The notes under the pieces: model-generated
The model's database searches: none
Told to the model about the DNA's origin: nothing
The model's input: the letters and a program-made list of their open reading frames with translations, nothing else
NCBI GenBank assembly: GCA_937899065.1
Contig: CALBPG010000018.1
Span: forward strand, 1 to 40,341
Source: an uncultured Allomuricauda sp.
GTDB taxonomy: Bacteria > Bacteroidota > Bacteroidia > Flavobacteriales > Flavobacteriaceae
Direction of reading: 5' to 3'
Length of the DNA stretch: 40,341 nt
Made by a program: the position numbers and the translations under genes
Part shown: positions 29,546 through 36,684 of the stretch, one piece after another
Numbering within the stretch: the stretch's first letter is position 1
Layout of the letters: each line of letters starts with the position of its first letter

Positions 29546-31904
29546 GAACGAGGTTTCCGTTTTAAAACGGGCCTTAAAGCGAGAAAGAAAAGCCAGAAAA
29601 GCAGCCGAGAACCTTCTTGAAGAGAAGGCGAAAGAGTTGTATGATGCCTCGTTGCACCTTCGGGAAGCCAATGGTCGCCTAGAAAGCCTTTTGCATAAGG
29701 AGGGGAATGCCGTTGATAGCGCTTTCATCAATATCATTGACCCTTATGTGGTGATGAGCTTGGATGGAAAGGTCATCAATATGAACTCTTCGGCAAAAGA
29801 GTTTCTCGGATTTGACCATACCGAAGAAGATGTTTATTTAAGCAGGTTGGTACATCCTGACTATTTGGAATACACAGTGGAATCGTTTAAAACCCTGAGC
29901 CAAGTAGGTATTCTAAAGAATTACTCAGCCAAAATCTACAATAAGCGAAAAGAAGCCAAACACGTTAACATCAATGCGAGTTTGATTTATGATGAAAAAG
30001 GAAGGCCTATTGCTGCTCAAGGCGTTATAAGAGACATTACCCAAGATGTTGAAATCAAAAAACTATTACAAGAACAAAAGAAGCAACAAGATATTATTGT
30101 AGAGAATTCGCCACTGGGCATTCTACTCATCATCAAAAACAAAATTATTAAAGCCAACAGATCCTTTATTGATCTTATGGGTTATGATCAGTTGGAATTG
30201 TCCAAACGCTCGCTTGATGATATCTCCACTTTGGAAGAAAGCACTTTGGATACCATTTTGGATTCGCGAACTACCGGCCTTGAAGACCGAAAGTTTTCCG
30301 TGATTCGAAAGTTCTTCAAAAAAGATGGCAGTACGATTTATGGAAAAACTTCCATAAGTTCCTTGACGGATGAAACTGGAAAACTAGCCTATAGCGTAGT
30401 AATCATTGAGGATATTACTGAAGAAAAACGCTCCAAGGAAAAGCTTCAAGCTTCTGAAGAACGCATGGCCACGCTTATCAAAAACTTGCAATCTGGAATT
30501 CTGTTGGAAGACCAAGAGGGCAAGATTGTGCTGGCCAATCAAAAGTTCTGTGACCTATTCGCTATTCCAATAGCCCCGCACAAATTGAGGGGTGTGAATG
30601 CGCGAAAATCACTTCACAAGTACAAACACCTTTTCCAGGAGGCTGATACTACCATACGACGTATTGATTATGTATTGAACAAGCGGGAAGCTGTTACTTC
30701 AGATGAAATGGAGTTGGTAGACGGACGCACGTTCGAGCGTGATTATATTCCGCTGTTCAGTAATGGCGAATACCAAGGCCATTTGTGGAGCTATAACGAT
30801 GTGACCCTTAAAAAGAATTATCGCAAAAACCTCGAAGCACAAAAAGAAAAGTATGGCAGCATTATCGCCAATATGAATCTTGGCTTGGTTGAGATAGATA
30901 ATGAGGACAACATCCTAATGGTCATCCAAAGCTTTTGTGATATGGTGGGGCGTTCCTCAATTGAATTGATTGGACGCAATACCACTAAAATCCTCAATAT
31001 CGTAGATACCGATGAAGAAATGGTGCAAAAACACAGCGCCCTTCGTCGACGTGGAATTTCGTATTCCTACGAAATCGGAATCTTGAATCGCGATGGTGAA
31101 AAACGCTTCTGGCTGGTCAGCGGTGCCCCACGTTATGATGATTTGGGCAATGTGATTGGCTCGATAGGAATTCATTTTGACATTACCCAACAGAAAAACC
31201 TAGAGCTGCAAAAAGAAAATTTGGTTGCAGAACTGGAAGAGAGTAATAAGGGTCTTCAAGAATATGCACATATTGTATCCCACGATTTAAAATCCCCTTT
31301 GCGAAGTGTAAGTGCGCTCGCTACCTGGATGTATGATGACTACAAAGACAAACTCGATGAAACCGGTCAATACAACCTGAAGATGATGCAAGAGAAAATC
31401 GAGGGGATGGACAAGCTCATTACGGGTATATTGAAATATTCTACCGTGAACAACGACGTGTTGGATAGTACCCCCATTGATTTAAATGAGGTGATTCAAG
31501 AGATTCGGGAGATTATCTACATCCCCGAAAATGTTGTTATCAAAACAGCAGGCGAATTGCCCACCATCTTGGCAGACCGAACCAAAATGCATCAGTTGTT
31601 CCAGAATTTTTTGAGCAATGCGGTGGTTAACATTGATAAACCGGAGGGAGAAGTTGTTATAGGATTTAAAGAACACAAAAAGCATTGGGAATTCAGTATC
31701 GCCGATAACGGGGTAGGGATTCCTGAAGAATACCACGAAAAAATATTCCAGATTTTCCAATCTATAGGAAACAAAGAGCGCTCAACGGGAATTGGGCTGT
31801 CCATTGTAAAAAAGATTATAGACCGTTACAAAGGGAAGGTATGGTTGACCAGTGAAATCGGAAAAGGAACAACATTTTTCTTTACCCTAAAAAAACAACC
31901 CTAA
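29538..31904 (+). CDS. H-NOX-associated four-PAS sensor histidine kinase
   Basis: From the ATG at 29538 (8-base overlap with H-NOX) this is a 788-aa soluble kinase. A charged coiled coil (about 8-53) is followed by four PAS domains (about 64-180, 183-300, 307-425 and 430-550). HisKA has H582 in IVSHDLKSPLRS. The ATPase domain has N690 in NFLSNA, D723 in ADNGVGIP and GIGLSIVKKII. No membrane helices are seen, so the signal is cytoplasmic, consistent with H-NOX input. An earlier ATG at 29499 exists but would overlap H-NOX by 47 bases. The Hpt gene begins 2 bases after its stop. Confidence 0.92.
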   Translation: MDKNEVSVLKRALKRERKARKAAENLLEEKAKELYDASLHLREANGRLESLLHKEGNAVDSAFINIIDPYVVMSLDGKVINMNSSAKEFLGFDHTEEDVYLSRLVHPDYLEYTVESFKTLSQVGILKNYSAKIYNKRKEAKHVNINASLIYDEKGRPIAAQGVIRDITQDVEIKKLLQEQKKQQDIIVENSPLGILLIIKNKIIKANRSFIDLMGYDQLELSKRSLDDISTLEESTLDTILDSRTTGLEDRKFSVIRKFFKKDGSTIYGKTSISSLTDETGKLAYSVVIIEDITEEKRSKEKLQASEERMATLIKNLQSGILLEDQEGKIVLANQKFCDLFAIPIAPHKLRGVNARKSLHKYKHLFQEADTTIRRIDYVLNKREAVTSDEMELVDGRTFERDYIPLFSNGEYQGHLWSYNDVTLKKNYRKNLEAQKEKYGSIIANMNLGLVEIDNEDNILMVIQSFCDMVGRSSIELIGRNTTKILNIVDTDEEMVQKHSALRRRGISYSYEIGILNRDGEKRFWLVSGAPRYDDLGNVIGSIGIHFDITQQKNLELQKENLVAELEESNKGLQEYAHIVSHDLKSPLRSVSALATWMYDDYKDKLDETGQYNLKMMQEKIEGMDKLITGILKYSTVNNDVLDSTPIDLNEVIQEIREIIYIPENVVIKTAGELPTILADRTKMHQLFQNFLSNAVVNIDKPEGEVVIGFKEHKKHWEFSIADNGVGIPEEYHEKIFQIFQSIGNKERSTGIGLSIVKKIIDRYKGKVWLTSEIGKGTTFFFTLKKQP

Positions 31905-31906
31905 TC

Positions 31907-32227
31907 ATGGAAAGACCAAACTTGGATTACATCAAGGAGATTTCAGGCGGGAACGAAGAATTCGAAAAGCGTTTTTTGACCATTATCCAAAATGAATTTC
32001 CGAAAGAAAAAACAGAATACATAACCCAAATGGATGGGGACAATTTGGAGGAATCTGCAACTATTGTCCACAAAATAAAACACAAGCTGGGTATTCTCGG
32101 CTTGCATGAAGGATACCGTTTGGCCATCAAATATGAAGAAGACCTAAAATACGGCGATACCAAACTCAAAGACGAGTTTAATGAGATTCTAACTTCGGTA
32201 GAAGAGATTATATCAAATATAGCGTAA
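31907..32227 (+). CDS. Hpt phosphotransfer protein
   Basis: The 106-aa helical protein carries the phosphotransfer motif VHKIKHKLGILGL, with H55 as the acceptor. The usual Gly after H-x-x-K is replaced by H59. It should carry phosphate from a receiver to another receiver, most simply between the kinase gene before it and the LytTR regulator that starts 1 base after its stop. The kinase lacks its own receiver, so one of the stand-alone receivers (28528 or 34381) may feed the Hpt. Confidence 0.85.
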   Translation: MERPNLDYIKEISGGNEEFEKRFLTIIQNEFPKEKTEYITQMDGDNLEESATIVHKIKHKLGILGLHEGYRLAIKYEEDLKYGDTKLKDEFNEILTSVEEIISNIA

Positions 32228-32228
32228 C

Positions 32229-32936
32229 ATGAAAAGTATCATAGTAGATGACGAAGCCAGCGCGCGAATGATAGTAGCGGAATTCTGCAAAGGAGTTCCC
32301 AACCTTGAAGTCCTGCATGAGTTTCCCAATGCGCTTGAAGCCTTAAAATATATCCGCGACCATCATGTGGATTTGATTTTTCTCGATATCCATATGCCAA
32401 AACTAACAGGCATAGATTTTATTGAAACCCTGCAAAATCCCCCCAAGATTGTGCTGACCACTTCAGATAAAAATTTTGCCATTGAGGCTTATCAGTATCC
32501 CTTCATTGTGGATTATTTGGTAAAACCCATCAGTAGGCAACGTTTTGAAAAATGTATGACCAAATTGGAGATGGCCTTTGCCGCTTCCGAAGAAATCCCT
32601 ATCGTTTCCAAACAAGAAAATCCGGAAGAAGATTTATACATCAATATCGATAGAAGACTTATCAAACTTAAGTTTTCAGATATCCTTCTGATTGAGGCAA
32701 AAGGGGACTATATCGAAATTTTGACCCTACAAAAAAGGTTTCGGGTACATTCTACCCTCAAGAAGATAAAAGACAAGTTGCCCACCTCAAGGTTTTTGCA
32801 AATACATCGCTCGTATATTATCAATTTTACTCAAATAATTGATATTCAAGATAATAGTGTATTGATTGAGAAAAGTGTCATTCCCATTAGTCGCTCCAAT
32901 CGACCCGAGTTGATGCAACGGCTCAACTTGTTGTAG
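32229..32936 (+). CDS. LytTR-family response regulator
   Basis: The 235-aa regulator has a receiver with D7-D8 and phosphoacceptor D53 in LIFLDIHMPKLTG, and the conserved Lys in YLVKPI. The C-terminal LytTR DNA-binding domain starts near 138 (LYINIDRRLIKLKFSDILLIEAKGDYIEI) and contains FLQIHRSYIIN. It is the only DNA-binding output of the H-NOX set and so the likely transcriptional effector. Confidence 0.92.
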   Translation: MKSIIVDDEASARMIVAEFCKGVPNLEVLHEFPNALEALKYIRDHHVDLIFLDIHMPKLTGIDFIETLQNPPKIVLTTSDKNFAIEAYQYPFIVDYLVKPISRQRFEKCMTKLEMAFAASEEIPIVSKQENPEEDLYINIDRRLIKLKFSDILLIEAKGDYIEILTLQKRFRVHSTLKKIKDKLPTSRFLQIHRSYIINFTQIIDIQDNSVLIEKSVIPISRSNRPELMQRLNLL

Positions 32937-32993
32937 AACACCAGAACACTCCAGAAGATGATAAAAGAATCAAGTAATCTTAAAATTTTAACT

Positions 32994-33296
32994 ATGCCAC
33001 TGGAAATTAAGGAATACCATGGAGTTTTTGAAGTATTGGGTGATGTAACCGCCCAAAATGTTGGCGCGTTGCGCGCTTATTTTGATTCCGTGCTGGAGTC
33101 ACAAGAGCAGGTAATCGTCAGTTTAGAAAAAGTGACGGTTTTGGATGCTTCCGCAGCGCACTTCTTCGAAAAACTCTATCGGGAATCCGCGGAGCGCAAT
33201 AAAGTAATGGCTTTGATTGGACGTCAAAATGATACAGTCCTCGAGACTCTTACGGCCACCAAGACCAACTATATTTTAAGTCCGGACCGTATTTAA
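32994..33296 (+). CDS. STAS-domain protein (anti-sigma antagonist-like)
   Basis: From the ATG at 32994 this is a 100-aa single STAS domain: LEIKEYHGVFEVLGDVTAQNV, then VIVSLEKVTVLDASAAHFFEKLY. The phosphorylatable Ser of SpoIIAA-type proteins lies in a D-S-S/A-G motif; here the site reads LDASAAHF with Ser present. An in-frame ATG at 32958 would add 12 residues outside the domain. It lies between the LytTR regulator and the glycosyltransferase. Its partner kinase or anti-sigma factor is not in the window. Confidence 0.78.
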   Translation: MPLEIKEYHGVFEVLGDVTAQNVGALRAYFDSVLESQEQVIVSLEKVTVLDASAAHFFEKLYRESAERNKVMALIGRQNDTVLETLTATKTNYILSPDRI

Positions 33297-33313
33297 TCCA
33301 CCAACGCTTTACT

Positions 33314-34150
33314 ATGGACCTGTCAATCTACCAACCGTATTTCAATAGCGTTCCTGACCAATTGGATGAAGTTCAATACAGCCGATTGTTGCGGTATTTT
33401 CAACTTTTGGATAAGGTTGAAAAACCCGTGGTAAGCTTGGTTACGCTCGTTTTTCAAGCTGAAGAGACCTTGTTGGCACATATTGTCGCTTTAAGTCATT
33501 TAAAGACGATTATTCCCTATGAGCTGATTTTTGTCGAAAATAATGCCAACGCTGAAACCTTGGGAATTTTGAATCAATTGGGCGCGAAAGTGGTTTCGCA
33601 ACCCCTTCAGGGAATTACCCATGCCCGGCAAAAGGGAATGGAAGTGGCCCGAGGGGAGATTGTTTGCTCGCTGGACCCAGATTCATTGTATGACCCTTAT
33701 TATATTGACCGAATGGCGTTGCCTTTTTTCGAGGACGAAAAATTGGTGATGTGCTATTCGGTGTCAAAGAGATATGAATCGGACTTTAGGTTGTCGCAAA
33801 AAATGAAGATGAGAAACTGGTTGAAGGTTCAGGTTTTCAAAAGTAGACTCTCGAGAGGTTTCGAAGAACGCATCAAATACATCCGTGCGGTCTGCATTGC
33901 CTTTAAAAGGGAAAGTTTTGTGGATATCGGCTATGCGGTGGATTTGCCCTTAGTCGCAGGTTGTGATGATGGCATGTTGGCCATGCACCTACACCGAAAG
34001 GGTGTGTTCAAGTATGTGAAGGTTGACGTGTATACCGCGCTGCCACCACCAAGGGAACCAGGTAAACCGTTTCCATTTTGCAACGAACGTTTTCTCAAAA
34101 AGAACAGTATTCTTCAAGAGGCCTACGAAGCCTTGAAAGTAAACGACTGA
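33314..34150 (+). CDS. Glycosyltransferase family 2-like protein
   Basis: The 278-aa protein has a GT-A fold pattern: VVSLVTLVFQAEETLLAHI, YELIFVENNAN at 69-79, the motif GITHARQKGMEVARGEIVCSLDPDS ending in a DxD-like D121-P-D123, and GCDDGMLAMHLHRKG later. It lacks membrane segments. It is likely to add a sugar to a polysaccharide intermediate, but donor and acceptor are unknown. A strong hairpin 22 bases after the stop separates it from the following operon. Confidence 0.85.
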   Translation: MDLSIYQPYFNSVPDQLDEVQYSRLLRYFQLLDKVEKPVVSLVTLVFQAEETLLAHIVALSHLKTIIPYELIFVENNANAETLGILNQLGAKVVSQPLQGITHARQKGMEVARGEIVCSLDPDSLYDPYYIDRMALPFFEDEKLVMCYSVSKRYESDFRLSQKMKMRNWLKVQVFKSRLSRGFEERIKYIRAVCIAFKRESFVDIGYAVDLPLVAGCDDGMLAMHLHRKGVFKYVKVDVYTALPPPREPGKPFPFCNERFLKKNSILQEAYEALKVND

Positions 34151-34172
34151 ATATTTTCTTTGATTTTTTAGG

Positions 34173-34200
34173 ATACGGCAACTCATATGGGTTGCCGTAT
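34173..34200. terminator. Strong hairpin after the glycosyltransferase
   Basis: ATACGGCAAC (34173-34182) and GTTGCCGTAT (34191-34200) pair perfectly, extended inward by a wobble and a C-G pair to an ATAT loop. The following sequence has only a weak T tract. It is a probable terminator. Confidence 0.6.
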
Positions 34201-34380
34201 TGTATTGTTAGGAGCGAAGAGCCTTTCCGTTGGTCGATGATAACATACAACACAAGACCTCCGATAAAATGTAGCTTACAACATACTGCCTTGGTTTTAC
34301 AACATAGAATTATCATAAAGTAATAATTATCCTACTTTTCAAATATGTTTAGTACTACAATAAATTAAAAACCCCAGATT

Positions 34381-34746
34381 ATGAAAATCTTAGTAGTAGA
34401 CGACAAACAGTCACTTAGCGAATTGGTATCTCAGTTTTTAGGGCAATCCTACGCCGTAACCACCATGGAAGATGGTATGGCTGCTTTAACTTGGATGCAA
34501 GATGGTAATATTCCTGATTTGATTATCACCGATTTGGAAATGCCCAACATGGACGGCTTCGAATTGATTAAGAAAATCAAGGAAAGCGGCTATTTTTCTG
34601 AAATCCCAATTATTGTATTGAGTTGTCGCGACAGCAGTGCAGACCGAATCCAATGCCTCAAGCTTGGCGCAGATGATTACTTGGTCAAACCATTCAATCC
34701 CGAAGAACTATTGATTCGAGTGGAAAAATTATTGATTCGCACCTAA
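34381..34746 (+). CDS. Stand-alone response-regulator receiver
   Basis: This 121-aa CheY-like receiver has D7-D8, phosphoacceptor D51 in LIITDLEMPNMDG, the switch Ser in IIVLSCRDSS and the Lys in YLVKPF, so all key residues are present. It lies 4 bases upstream of the receiver-fused phosphoglycosyl transferase and begins the polysaccharide operon. Phosphorylation would link a kinase, perhaps the H-NOX kinase, to polysaccharide assembly (inference). Confidence 0.9.
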   Translation: MKILVVDDKQSLSELVSQFLGQSYAVTTMEDGMAALTWMQDGNIPDLIITDLEMPNMDGFELIKKIKESGYFSEIPIIVLSCRDSSADRIQCLKLGADDYLVKPFNPEELLIRVEKLLIRT

Positions 34747-34750
34747 TATT

Positions 34751-35365
34751 ATGGAAATCGTTTCGGATAAAAAGATCCGTCTTCTCTATGTTGGAGAAAA
34801 CGAGACACTAGTACACCAATTTCAGCAATCAAGCGAGAAAATAGACTTCCATCGCGTGGATAACTCCCTTTTGGCTCTGAAATGGTTAGAAGAACACTTA
34901 ATCGTTGACGCTATTGTTTGTGAAAAGCAAATTCCGGGGCAATCCGGTATTGAATTTCACAAGACGTTGCAATCCAAATACAGCCATAGCGATTCGGTTC
35001 CCTTTATTTTGGTAGCTGCAGAACGCAATGCGAACGAGCTTGCGGAGGCAGTTGAACATGGTATTGATGACTATTATGTGCAACCCATTGCCATAGATAA
35101 CATCGTCGACCGCATTCAGTTTTTGAAAGAACTGAAGATAAACCTGCACAAGGCGAAAATCACGCCAGCTCATACGGTTTATGGCGAGTATAAAATTGGT
35201 TTTTGGAAACGCTCCTTCGACATTTTGGTTGCAGGTTCCGTGTTGCTGGTTGCCGCACCTTTTTTGTTGTTGGTTATCGCCGCAATTCGATTGGAATCCA
35301 AAGGCAAGGTCTACTACTTCTCAAAAAGAGTGGGTACTGGCTATAAGATTTTTGTCTATTACTAG
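34751..35365 (+). CDS. 5' part of receiver-phosphoglycosyl transferase fusion, ending at premature TAG
   Basis: The 204-aa product has a degenerate receiver (about 9-128) and then the membrane start of a bacterial sugar transferase: KRSFDILVAGSVLLVAAPFL at 153-172 and FSKRVGTGYKIF at 190-201. The receiver lacks the acidic pair (YVGENE), has Glu58 where Asp is expected (VCEKQIPGQSG) and Gln for the conserved Lys (YVQPI). The frame stops at TAG (35363-35365), exactly where relatives have the Lys of Y-K-[LF]-R-S-M, and continues in frame beyond it. The catalytic half is therefore missing from this piece. Confidence 0.85.
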   Translation: MEIVSDKKIRLLYVGENETLVHQFQQSSEKIDFHRVDNSLLALKWLEEHLIVDAIVCEKQIPGQSGIEFHKTLQSKYSHSDSVPFILVAAERNANELAEAVEHGIDDYYVQPIAIDNIVDRIQFLKELKINLHKAKITPAHTVYGEYKIGFWKRSFDILVAGSVLLVAAPFLLLVIAAIRLESKGKVYYFSKRVGTGYKIFVYY

Positions 35366-35374
35366 TTGCGGTCC

Positions 35375-35947
35375 ATGTATCCCGATGCTGATAAAAGACT
35401 CAAAGAGTTTCAACATTTAAACCAATATGTACACCATGACGAGGTGGAGCATGAAGCCCAAGTAGTCAACCATCCTGCCAGCAGTACTTCAGGAACTAAA
35501 CTTTTTGGAGATGACGCTGAAGTGGATGAGGTGTCCCATAACCAACAAAAACGGGAAAGCGCCAAAAGTGCTTTTGTGAAATTTGATAACGACCCGAGAA
35601 TCACCAAGGTTGGAAAAATTATTCGAAAACTGAGTATTGACGAACTACCGCAGCTTATCAATGTTCTCAAAGGGGATATGTCCATCGTAGGGAACCGGCC
35701 TTTGCCTTTATACGAAGCAGAGGTGTTGACTACAGATGAATGGACCGACCGTTTCAACGGCCCCGCTGGAATAACAGGCCTATGGCAAGTTGAGGCTCGG
35801 GGACGTAGCTCGAAAATGTCGCCTGAAGAACGAAAACAGCTCGATATCAAATACGTGGAATACGCAAACAGCAAAAACGCCTTTCTCATAGACCTCTGGA
35901 TTGTGCTTCGCACGTTTAAAGCGGTCTTTCAAAAAGAAAACGTGTAA
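35375..35947 (+). CDS. 3' part of phosphoglycosyl transferase (catalytic half)
   Basis: Bacterial sugar transferases move a sugar-1-phosphate onto undecaprenyl phosphate and start polysaccharide synthesis. This part continues with MYPDADKRLKEFQ, then an acidic, His-rich insertion of about 60 residues. The catalytic block follows: FDNDPRITKVGKIIRK, LSIDELPQLINVLKGDMSIV with the Asp-Glu dyad, GNRPLP and GITGLWQVEARG. The first ATG after the upstream stop is at 35375 (190 aa). Translation could also begin at the TTG at 35366. On its own it lacks the membrane helix, so activity would need the upstream fragment or readthrough. The next gene overlaps by one base. Confidence 0.8.
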   Translation: MYPDADKRLKEFQHLNQYVHHDEVEHEAQVVNHPASSTSGTKLFGDDAEVDEVSHNQQKRESAKSAFVKFDNDPRITKVGKIIRKLSIDELPQLINVLKGDMSIVGNRPLPLYEAEVLTTDEWTDRFNGPAGITGLWQVEARGRSSKMSPEERKQLDIKYVEYANSKNAFLIDLWIVLRTFKAVFQKENV

Positions 35948-36684
35948 TGAAGAAATATTGGGGCATTTTATTGATTTTCTTTTTTGCGCAGTTGGTTTCG
36001 GCACAATCCATTACGGCTTTTATTGAAAAAGGTCTGGAGGAAAACGATATCAGCAAAAAGCTTCCGCCTTTGGATACACTCATCCAAATGGCAAAGGACT
36101 TTTCCCCCTTTATAAAGGTTACGATTTCAGAACAGCAATACCGCGATGGGGTAGTATCTGCAGAGCAAAGGGCATGGTTGGAATACATCAATCTCGAAGC
36201 GGGCTACAACTACGGGATTTTTGATAACCTGAGCAACCAGCAAATCGCCGGTGACCCTCAAAGTCAAACCTTGTTTTCGACAGAACAAAGTCGGTACAAT
36301 GTAGGGGTATCCATTCGCTTGCCCTTATCGGCCATTATTAATAGAAGGGCCAGAATCTTAAGTGCTAAGGGAGAAGCTGAAAAAGCGCGATTTGAGACAC
36401 GAGTTGCCGAAGTAGAACTGGAACAAAAGGTACAATACCTGTATAACACGGTATTGAAAAATCATAGAATGTATTACGTGTCAAATTCCATTGTGGATAG
36501 TTACCGAGTACAATCCTTAAGGGCTGAAAAAGACTTTTCCAGCGGTATTATCAATGTAACAGAATATACGCGATTGCAGCAAATGCTAAATCAGGCAACC
36601 ATGAATTTTGAGTTGCACCGGTCTGAATTTATTGCCTCGGTCATGGCCCTGGAAAACATTATAGGAGCAGAACTGGATATTTAA
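35947..36684 (+). CDS. TolC-like outer-membrane protein (short)
   Basis: A signal peptide (ILLIFFFAQLVSAQS) starts this 245-aa protein. Long helices and a beta-type middle segment (YNVGVSIRLPLSAIINRR) resemble one half of a TolC-type outer-membrane efflux protein. Normal TolC proteins have two such repeats and more than 400 residues, so this is a single-repeat version. It overlaps the genes before and after it by one base (TAATG), so it is part of the polysaccharide export operon and may replace a Wza-type channel or assist one (inference). Confidence 0.75.
   Translation: MKKYWGILLIFFFAQLVSAQSITAFIEKGLEENDISKKLPPLDTLIQMAKDFSPFIKVTISEQQYRDGVVSAEQRAWLEYINLEAGYNYGIFDNLSNQQIAGDPQSQTLFSTEQSRYNVGVSIRLPLSAIINRRARILSAKGEAEKARFETRVAEVELEQKVQYLYNTVLKNHRMYYVSNSIVDSYRVQSLRAEKDFSSGIINVTEYTRLQQMLNQATMNFELHRSEFIASVMALENIIGAELDI

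Larger units (their letters stand above)
34751..35947 (+). pseudogene. Interrupted receiver-phosphoglycosyl transferase (one in-frame TAG)
   Basis: Both parts are in the same frame, separated only by TAG at 35363-35365. One AAG to TAG change explains it. Without the stop the protein would be 398 aa, with receiver, re-entrant membrane helix and catalytic DE site. The alternatives are a real nonsense mutation, a sequencing error, readthrough, or two cooperating fragments. Confidence 0.75.
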
